This document shows, in pieces, positions 1 to 4,678 of a DNA stretch of 14,396 nt. The DNA lies in NCBI GenBank assembly GCA_024681875.1, contig JAILAA010000012.1, positions 1-14,396 on the forward strand. Direction: 5' to 3'. A model generated the notes under the pieces. The model was not told the DNA's origin. It did not search any database and was given only the letters and a program-made list of their open reading frames with translations. Source of the DNA: Prevotella sp. (GTDB lineage: Bacteria > Bacteroidota > Bacteroidia > Bacteroidales > Bacteroidaceae). The stretch's first letter is position 1; each line of letters starts with the position of its first letter. Position numbers and translations under genes: made by a program.

Positions 1-99
1 TTCGTCTGCCATGGCTATAGCGCCACGCAAAACGGAGCCGCGATGCTTATCCAGCGTCCCATCTCGTGGACGGCTGACGGATGGCCGGAGCTGAAATAG
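1..99 (+). CDS. GH43-family glycosidase, C-terminal fragment (partial at left edge)
   Basis: Reading frame 1 is open from the first base to a TAG at 97-99 and gives the last 32 residues of a protein. The tail contains FVCHGYSA, then AMLIQRPISW and DGWPELK. The pattern of an aromatic/His-rich strand, a 'L-I-pi-W' strand and a closing DGWP is what the final blade of GH43 beta-propeller glycosidases (arabinanases, beta-xylosidases, arabinofuranosidases) usually looks like. The catalytic residues lie outside the window, so substrate cannot be stated. The gene runs toward the tRNA pair and probably ends at the hairpin at 160-198. With so short a fragment the family call rests on motif memory; a related five-bladed propeller family is the alternative. 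Confidence 0.7.
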   Translation, partial: FVCHGYSATQNGAAMLIQRPISWTADGWPELK

Positions 100-153
100 G
101 GTCTAAGGAGCGCCAAAAATCTATAATCACGCCAAAACGACACCAAAACAGGA

Positions 154-204
154 AAACAAAAATCTCCAAGTGGTTGGTTTTCAACGACTTGGAGATTTGT
201 TTTG
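154..204. terminator. Bidirectional intrinsic terminator between GH43 tail and tRNA-Val
   Basis: A perfect 12-bp stem pairs 160-171 (AAATCTCCAAGT) with 187-198. The loop contains a further GTTG/CAAC mini-stem (173-176 with 182-185). The flanks AAAACAAA on the left and GTTTTG on the right extend the pairing imperfectly and supply U-rich tracts in both directions. It sits 61 bp after the GH43 stop and 7 bp past the 3' end of tRNA-Val, so it can serve both convergent transcripts. Confidence 0.85.
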
Positions 205-278
205 TGTCGACACTTGGACTCGAACCAAGGACCCCCACCATGTCAAGGTGATACTCTAACCAGCTGAGCTATGCCGAC
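205..278 (-). tRNA. tRNA-Val (anticodon GAC)
   Basis: On the minus strand the 74-nt cloverleaf has acceptor GTCGGCA paired with TGTCGAC (one G-U), a D arm GCTC/GAGT, an anticodon arm CACC-TTGACAT-GGTG and a T arm CTTGG-TTCGAGT-CCAAG, with discriminator A. The loop places GAC at positions 34-36, which decodes GUC/GUU valine. No CCA is encoded, so it would be added after transcription. It is the second gene of a leftward tRNA pair and is followed directly by the terminator at 160-198. Confidence 0.96.
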
Positions 279-317
279 CCTTATCTTTTTACCTTAAAAT
301 ACCTTTTCAAACTTATG

Positions 318-399
318 TGCGCCTGACAGGACTCGAACCTGCACATCGTGAGATACTAGATCCTAAGTCTAGCGCGTCTACCAATTCCGCCACAGGCGC
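318..399 (-). tRNA. tRNA-Leu (anticodon UAG)
   Basis: The minus strand folds as an 82-nt class II tRNA: acceptor GCGCCTG/CAGGCGC, D arm GCGG…CGC, anticodon arm CTAGA-CTTAGGA-TCTAG, a long variable arm of about 13 nt (TATCTCACGATGT), and T arm GCAGG-TTCGAGT-CCTGT. The loop gives anticodon UAG for CUN leucine codons. The extended variable arm is the leucine/serine/tyrosine class feature. No CCA is encoded. A 39-bp spacer separates it from tRNA-Val, and both appear to share the promoter at 438-469. Confidence 0.96.
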
Positions 400-437
400 C
401 CGCAAGGTTTTGCGGTCTGTTGGCCGTTTTGCGGGTG

Positions 438-469
438 CAAAGGTACTACTTTTACGCGAAACCACCAAA
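438..469 (-). promoter_or_regulatory. Promoter of the tRNA-Leu/tRNA-Val unit
   Basis: Reading leftward, a TTTG -33 box (469-466), a 20-nt spacer and a TACCTTTG -7 box (445-438) match the Bacteroidetes primary sigma consensus (TTTG, 19-20 nt, TAnnTTTG). The expected start, about 6-8 nt past the -7 box, leaves a short leader of about 30 nt before tRNA-Leu at 399. Confidence 0.85.
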
Positions 470-550
470 TTTTTTTAAAGAAAAAAAATATCGAGTCCAC
501 TTTAAAAAAGCACAAACATGCGAAATATAGTGAAAAATCCATGCAAAGCT

Positions 551-582
551 ACTCCCATCACTTGTAGGGGTGGGGTCAGTAT
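551..582 (+). repeat. Dispersed G/C-run element, copy A
   Basis: The copy starts ACTCCC, contains CTTGTAGGGG (561-570) and ends TGGGGTCAGTAT (571-582). Its last 17 bases, AGGGGTGGGGTCAGTAT (566-582), recur exactly in reverse complement at 931-947. Aligned to copy B, the first 20 positions differ at two sites, then an 11-nt block is missing, then 12 of 12 match. It is therefore a shortened relative of copy B in the opposite orientation. Confidence 0.75.
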
Positions 583-642
583 TGCGCCATTGTCACTTTT
601 TTTTACAAACGGTAGCATTCAAAACAAAAAGCGGCGAGTTAA

Positions 643-733
643 AAAAGTAAAACAACTTGTTTTGCAAAAAAAGTCGCCCACTTTTGAAAAAATCTAAGCC
701 CCTTTTTTCAGTAAAACAAGTTGTTTTACTTTT
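643..733. repeat. Inverted pair of near-identical palindromes
   Basis: The sequence at 711-729, GTAAAACAAGTTGTTTTAC, is an odd-length perfect palindrome. The block at 643-663 is the exact 21-bp reverse complement of 713-733, and it is itself a palindrome with 7-bp arms (649-655 and 657-663). The DNA can therefore fold as two small hairpins or as one long hairpin with a loop of about 49 nt. No T-tract placement makes it a clear terminator for a known gene. Confidence 0.8.
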
Positions 734-740
734 AGGGATG

Positions 741-770
741 CCAAAATGCCGATAAAACCTGGCGTTTTGG
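741..770. repeat. 10-bp-stem hairpin
   Basis: CCAAAATGCC (741-750) pairs with GGCGTTTTGG (761-770) over 10 positions with one T-G pair, around a 10-nt loop. It lies just right of the palindrome pair. No U-tract follows on either side, so I do not call it a terminator. It may be part of the same repeat insertion. Confidence 0.6.
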
Positions 771-841
771 AAGAAAAGGTCGCCTCGCTGCGAAATAGGA
801 AGAATGGGTGGTAAAAAATGTTTACTTGAGGGGCGGGGTGG

Positions 842-881
842 CCGATAGGCCAGGGCGGTGACCGATAGGCCAAGGCGGGGT
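842..881. repeat. 20-bp imperfect direct duplication
   Basis: Two adjacent 20-bp units begin CCGATAGGCCA (842 and 862) and continue (G/A)GGCGG before diverging in the last three bases. No coding role is visible. Confidence 0.65.
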
Positions 882-930
882 AGATAGAGGGGCTAGGGGT
901 GGGGCCTGTAATGTCCTATCAGCGAAGGAG

Positions 931-973
931 ATACTGACCCCACCCCTGCCCCTCCCCTACAAGGGAGGGGAGT
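931..973 (-). repeat. Dispersed G/C-run element, copy B (fuller copy)
   Basis: Read on the minus strand it begins ACTCCCCTCCCTTGTAGGGG and ends TGGGGTCAGTAT. The inner part CCCTCCC…GGGAGGGG folds on itself, and CCCCACCCCT (938-947) can also pair with AGGGGTGGGG at 895-904, giving a 10-bp stem with a 33-nt loop. It abuts the tandem array that starts at 980 and shares its CTTGTAGGG core, so the array looks like an expansion of the element's end. Confidence 0.75.
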
Positions 974-979
974 GAGTGC

Positions 980-1196
980 GGAGTTCCCTACAAGGAAGGG
1001 GAGGGACTGCGGAGTTCCCTACAAGGAAGGGGAGGGACTGCGGAGTTCCCTACAAGGAAGGGGAGGGACTGCGGAGTTCCCCTCAAGGGAGGGGAGGGAC
1101 TGCGGAGTTCCCTACAAGGAAGGGGAGGGACTGCGGAGTTCCCCTCAAGGGAGGGGAGGGACTGCGGAGTTCCCTCACAGGGAGGGGAGGGAACTG
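980..1196. repeat. Tandem array, seven units of 31 bp
   Basis: Units start at 980, 1011, 1042, 1073, 1104, 1135 and 1166, exactly 31 bp apart, each opening GGAGTTCCC and closing GGGGAGGGACTGC or close to it. Units 1-3 and 5 carry CTACAAGGAAGG, units 4 and 6 carry CCTCAAGGGAGG, and unit 7 differs slightly. Each can form a small hairpin (TTCC/GGAA or TCCC/GGGA). The plus strand has no stop trinucleotide inside a unit, which makes all three forward frames open; I regard those frames as artefacts. The array ends 4 bp before the symporter stop codon at 1203-1201 and so lies in the 3' end of that mRNA. Confidence 0.95.
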
Positions 1197-1200
1197 GGAA

Positions 1201-2730
1201 TTACTTGGCAGAAGTGTAGCACTCGAACATACGGGCGACGATGTCGCGCGGCATCTTCGGTGTGAGCAGGCTGACAATCCACACCACGGGGAAGCCGCCC
1301 AGCATGGCGATGGCACCGCAGTTGATGGGGTTGATGGGATTGCCGGCAATCATGTTGACCACCGTGAGGCCGACGCCCCAGATGAAGCAGGCCCATACGC
1401 TGGCCGTGGTGACGCCGCGCCAGTAGAGGCCCAGCATGAACGGAGCGAGGAAGGCTCCGGCCAGCGCGCCCCACGAGATGCCCATCAGCTGAGCGATGAA
1501 CGTCGGCGGGTTGAGGGCAATGAGCAGCGAAATGGCGATGAAGAACATGATGAGCACACGCATCACCACCACCTTGCGGCGCTCAATCTTCTCGGCCACG
1601 ATGTCGTCAATCGTGCCTTCCTCCACCTCGCCGGGCAATGATTTCTTGTCGCGATAGATGAGGTCGAGCGTCATCGTAGAGCTGGAGGTGAGCACCAGCG
1701 AGGCCAGCGTCGACATGGATGCGCTGAGCACCAGCAGCACCACGAGGGCGATGAGTGCAGGCGACAGCTTCACCAGCATGGCGGGCACTATCGAGTCGAA
1801 GGCAATCTTGCCGTCGGCAGCGATGACGGGGTCGTACAAGCGGCCGAAGCCTCCAAGGAAGTAGCAGCCGCCAGCCACGATGAAGGCGAAGACAGTAGAG
1901 ATGATGGTGCCGCGCTTGATGGCGCTCTCGTCGGTGATGCTGTAGAACTTGCCCACCATCTGCGGCAGGCCCATCGTACCCAAGGATGTCAAGATGACCA
2001 CACCCAGCAGGCCCCACGGGTCGGGGCCGAAGAGCGAGGCAAAGACGCCAGTGCCCTGTGCCGGGTCGTCGGCAGGCAGCGCAGCCAGCTTGTTGACAGC
2101 CTCAGTAAGTCCACCCTGCGAAGCCAGAACGGCAGCGATGACCGCCACGATGCCAAAGAGCATAATGATGCCCTGAATGAAATCGTTCATGGCCGTAGCC
2201 TTGTAGCCGCCCAGGATGACATAGACGGCCGTCAGCGCCGCCATGATGATGACACAATACTCGTAGGGGATGCCGAAGCCCATCTCAAACAGCGTGGAGA
2301 TGCCTTTGTAGACGCCTGCCGTATAGGGGATGAGGAACACGAAGGCGATGACGGAGGCCGTTACGCGCAGTCCCTGGTCGTTGAAGCGGGTGCCGAAGAA
2401 GTCGGGCATGGTGCGGCTCTCGATGTGCTGCGTCATCAGCTTGGTGCGACGTCCCAGGATGATCCACGCCAGCAACGAGCCGATGACGGCGTTGCCGATG
2501 CCTATCCACGCGCTGCTGAGGCCGTACTTCCAGCCGAACTGTCCGGCGTAGCCCACGAAGACCACGGCCGAGAAATAACTGGTGCCGAAGGCAAAGGCCG
2601 TCAGCCAAGGGCCCACGGCGCGTCCGCCCAGCACAAATCCGTCCACACTGCTGGCCTGCTTGCGGGTGTAGAGACCCACGCCAATCATCACGGCCAGGAA
2701 GATTATCGTTAAAAGAACTTTTATTACCAT
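1201..2730 (-). CDS. Sodium:solute symporter (SSS family)
   Basis: This 509-residue polytopic inner-membrane protein is the usual length for the SSS family (PutP/SglT type), which couples Na+ entry to uptake of a sugar, amino acid or other small solute. Family marks seen: GFVLGGRAVGPWLTAFAFGT (31-50) in the first helices, GGYKATAMNDFIQG (174-187), and SASMSTLASLVLTSSST (336-352), where the SSS fold places the Na2-site Ser/Thr residues. About 13 hydrophobic segments are readable. The substrate cannot be read from sequence. The gene follows the porin by 88 bp with no TAnnTTTG box between, so it is probably co-transcribed. An 8-bp tandem repeat lies in that gap, and a 31-bp array abuts its stop. 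The ATG at 2730 follows AAAAG rather than a Shine-Dalgarno sequence, as is normal here. Confidence 0.93.
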   Translation of the reverse strand: MVIKVLLTIIFLAVMIGVGLYTRKQASSVDGFVLGGRAVGPWLTAFAFGTSYFSAVVFVGYAGQFGWKYGLSSAWIGIGNAVIGSLLAWIILGRRTKLMTQHIESRTMPDFFGTRFNDQGLRVTASVIAFVFLIPYTAGVYKGISTLFEMGFGIPYEYCVIIMAALTAVYVILGGYKATAMNDFIQGIIMLFGIVAVIAAVLASQGGLTEAVNKLAALPADDPAQGTGVFASLFGPDPWGLLGVVILTSLGTMGLPQMVGKFYSITDESAIKRGTIISTVFAFIVAGGCYFLGGFGRLYDPVIAADGKIAFDSIVPAMLVKLSPALIALVVLLVLSASMSTLASLVLTSSSTMTLDLIYRDKKSLPGEVEEGTIDDIVAEKIERRKVVVMRVLIMFFIAISLLIALNPPTFIAQLMGISWGALAGAFLAPFMLGLYWRGVTTASVWACFIWGVGLTVVNMIAGNPINPINCGAIAMLGGFPVVWIVSLLTPKMPRDIVARMFECYTSAK

Positions 2731-2748
2731 CTTTTATGACTTTATTGT

Positions 2749-2812
2749 CGTTATCTCGTTATTACGTTATCACGTTATTATGTTATCACGTTATTACGTT
2801 ATCACGTTATTA
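2749..2812. repeat. Tandem array, eight units of 8 bp
   Basis: Eight 8-bp units run from 2749 to 2812: CGTTATCT once, then alternating CGTTATTA and (C/T)GTTATCA. The higher-order period is 16 bp. The array fills most of the 88-bp gap between the porin and symporter genes and would be transcribed into the intercistronic mRNA. Confidence 0.95.
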
Positions 2813-2818
2813 CGGCTT

Positions 2819-3895
2819 TCAGAACGCCACCTGCACCTGTGCCTGCAGCCAGTTGTAGTCCTTGCCCAGCATGTCGCCGCAGAGGGCGCGGGTGTACTGT
2901 AGCTGCAAGCGACATTTCTTATAATACCAGTATTGCAGGCCAAGGGTGAGATTCGTCTGGTCCCAGCCGTCCACCGAGGTGTTGCGGTTGAAGGTCTCGC
3001 CGCTGGCCACGATGTCGAGGGCATCGACAACGGGGAAACAGCAGGTGACATAGCCGCCGCGCGAGCCCACCTCGCCATCCTTGCCGCCCAGCCACTCAGC
3101 ACGGATGCTGGCAGGGCGTGCCTCCTTATACTGCCCAGGCGAGTAAGGCAGGGTCTTATATTCCAAGCCCACGCTGTAGCGGTTGCGCTTGTAGTTGTCG
3201 CCCGCCTTAATGGTGTTCCATGCGGCGGAGTCCACGGCATTTCCTGTGCCCAGATAGCCAGAAGCCACGAAGCGAAGGCCGTCGACGGGTCTCACCTCCA
3301 ATTTGGCAATAAAGTCCTTCTGGTTGTTGGCATCCTTGCGGTTGATACCCTGTCCGCTCATCAGCGCCAGCTCATAGTGCAGGTGTTTGTTGGCCAGGTC
3401 GCCGAAGACCATCAGGCCCTGGTCTCGGCCGTAGTTCACGCCGTTCAGGGGGTCAGGGCCCTCGCCAGCCAGATAGAGCACAGCCTGCGAGTAGACATCG
3501 ATGAGCTCCAGCTGCGTAGGCGACAAGGGGTTCTCCATCGTGTAGGAGTGTTTGAACTGTCCGAGGCGGACGTTCATGGCATTGTTGTCGGCCACGCGGT
3601 AGTCGGTATAGAACTCCTGCACCACGCTGTTGAAGTCGTGCATGAAGAGGAACGACCATCGGTCGGTAATCTTTGCCTTGGCCCACAGCAACGTGCGCTT
3701 CAGGTTGTAGCTGTTGGTCTTCATGCCGTTGGCATCGTTGTAGCTCCAGCCACCCTGTGCATAGCCATTGAATGTGATACGCTTAGTTAAGTCATTCATC
3801 CATGTGTCAGACGACTGTTGGCCCATGGCGGCCACACTGCCGAACACTGTCAATATCGCTGCCAGCGTCCGCACCTTGCAAGATTTAAAAGTCAT
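2819..3895 (-). CDS. Outer-membrane porin, phosphate-selective porin O/P (OprP-like) family
   Basis: The 358-residue protein opens with a signal peptide (basic MTFKSCKVRT, hydrophobic core to about 22, probable cleavage near AMG-QQ at 25/26). It then shows alternating amphipathic strands typical of a beta-barrel and ends in a terminal Phe (…QVQVAF), the usual outer-membrane assembly signal. RLGQFKHSYTMENPLS (110-125) matches the 'R-x-GQ-x-K…S-x-E' signature of the Porin_O_P family. I chose the ATG at 3895 because the promoter -7 box at 3942-3935 lies between it and an earlier in-frame ATG at 3964, which would sit inside the promoter. The family forms passive channels; phosphate as the substrate should not be assumed. 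The symporter follows it on the same strand, suggesting outer- and inner-membrane steps of one uptake route (inference). Confidence 0.88.
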   Translation of the reverse strand: MTFKSCKVRTLAAILTVFGSVAAMGQQSSDTWMNDLTKRITFNGYAQGGWSYNDANGMKTNSYNLKRTLLWAKAKITDRWSFLFMHDFNSVVQEFYTDYRVADNNAMNVRLGQFKHSYTMENPLSPTQLELIDVYSQAVLYLAGEGPDPLNGVNYGRDQGLMVFGDLANKHLHYELALMSGQGINRKDANNQKDFIAKLEVRPVDGLRFVASGYLGTGNAVDSAAWNTIKAGDNYKRNRYSVGLEYKTLPYSPGQYKEARPASIRAEWLGGKDGEVGSRGGYVTCCFPVVDALDIVASGETFNRNTSVDGWDQTNLTLGLQYWYYKKCRLQLQYTRALCGDMLGKDYNWLQAQVQVAF

Positions 3896-3934
3896 TTTGT
3901 CATTGATTTGAGAAAAATTTGTGTCTTGCGGCGG

Positions 3935-3965
3935 CAAAGGTACGAACAAACAAGCAAAATGCAAA
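3935..3965 (-). promoter_or_regulatory. Promoter of the porin-symporter unit
   Basis: Leftward TTTG (3965-3962), a 19-nt spacer and TACCTTTG (3942-3935) match the Bacteroidetes consensus. The predicted start near 3928 gives a leader of about 33 nt to the ATG at 3895. The -33 box overlaps the foot of the hairpin at 3961-3987. Confidence 0.85.
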
Positions 3966-3987
3966 GAAAAATCGCAATTTTCTTCGC
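3961..3987 (-). terminator. Probable terminator of the GH97 unit
   Basis: GCAAAGAAAA (3961-3970) and TTTTCTTCGC (3978-3987) form a 10-bp stem (one G-T) with a 7-nt loop, 27 bp past the stop at 4017-4015. Leftward it is followed by ATTTTGCTTGTTTG. The stem is A/T-rich and therefore weak, so the call is moderate. It shares bases with the porin -33 box. Confidence 0.5.
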
Positions 3988-4014
3988 ATTTTTGTACAAA
4001 AAAGCTCTTTCAAA

Positions 4015-4671
4015 TCAACCCTTGCGGGCGTTGTGACAATGGTCGCAGAGAAACTGGTAGACAAAGTCGAAGTCCTCGTCGGCAACGTAAACGCGATTGC
4101 GGCTGAACGATTCGTTGACCTTGACAAGGTGCATCCAGCGACAGGGCACAACACGCCGCACATCGTCAAAGCTGGTGGCCATCGATGTGCGGTTGGCAGC
4201 GAGGATACCCAATCCTATCATGCCCGGCTTGCCGCCGGCAGCTCCCGCCAAAGCCGTGAGCTTGCCTATGGCGCGCGCCTTGCCCTCAGTACCCGGCAGC
4301 TGCTTGTGCACCACTTCCTTCTCGTCCATGATGAAGAGGATGGAATACTTCCACCCATAGTGCCACGCCACGAAAAAGTAGGCCACATAGCCTATGACGA
4401 AGAACACGGCCATGAGAATGAGGAACCCTCGCGTGACGCCCCACACATCGGGAAGTCGGACGTTACCGGAACAGGCGCCTATCAGCATGGTGATCAGCCA
4501 CACAATGCCGAAGCTGACTCCCAGCACCCAGTAGACCTCTAACAGGATGCTGGGATTTTTGAGCATAGGCACATCATACACCCAGCGGTACTTGCCGTCA
4601 GGACAAAGCAGCGGGTGCGTCGACGAAATGTTTTCGTAGTTGTCTTTCCCCTGTGTCGTTTTCTTGACCAT
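4015..4671 (-). CDS. Two-helix membrane protein of unknown function, possible bacterial PH-like domain
   Basis: I do not recognise a named family for this 218-residue protein. It has a soluble N-terminus of about 40 residues, two hydrophobic helices (about 45-67 and 82-102) and a soluble C-terminal part. The segment SILFIMDEKEVVHKQ (110-124), later TSFDDVRRVV, HLVKV and NRVYVADEDFDFVYQFL (192-208), reads like the strands and closing helix of a bacterial PH-like domain behind paired helices; this is a fold guess only. It ends with a Cys/His cluster (CDHCH, 209-213). The ATG at 4671 lies 7 nt after the GH97 stop; an in-frame ATG at 4701 would overlap GH97 by 23 bp and is less likely. No promoter lies between, so it is probably translated from the GH97 mRNA. 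Confidence 0.75.
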   Translation of the reverse strand: MVKKTTQGKDNYENISSTHPLLCPDGKYRWVYDVPMLKNPSILLEVYWVLGVSFGIVWLITMLIGACSGNVRLPDVWGVTRGFLILMAVFFVIGYVAYFFVAWHYGWKYSILFIMDEKEVVHKQLPGTEGKARAIGKLTALAGAAGGKPGMIGLGILAANRTSMATSFDDVRRVVPCRWMHLVKVNESFSRNRVYVADEDFDFVYQFLCDHCHNARKG

Positions 4672-4678
4672 GCTTGGA

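Larger units (their letters stand above)
470..950. other. Non-coding, repeat-rich interval
   Basis: I see no credible gene here. The left part (470-550) is A/T-rich with long A and T runs. The rest holds small inverted and direct repeats annotated separately: copies of a G/C-run element (551-582 and 931-973), a palindrome pair (643-663, 713-733), a 10-bp-stem hairpin (741-770) and a 20-bp duplication (842-881). No TAnnTTTG promoter with a matching -33 box was found. Confidence 0.7.

Noticed and set aside
980..1196. Possible CRISPR array
   Set aside because: The 31-bp units are contiguous with no unique spacers, and no cas gene is in the window. It is a simple tandem repeat.
470..1200. Integrase or attachment site next to the tRNA pair
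   Set aside because: No integrase gene, and no repeat of a tRNA 3' end was found in the window.
972..1641. Forward open frames of 97 and 221 residues starting in the tandem array, with repetitive GRGGTAEFP-type peptides
   Set aside because: The 31-bp unit has no stop trinucleotide on the plus strand in any frame, so open frames arise automatically. The longer frame then runs antisense through the symporter gene. No promoter is present.
2933..3790. Forward open frame of 285 residues opposite the porin
   Set aside because: Antisense shadow of the porin. It lacks a promoter and recognisable domains.
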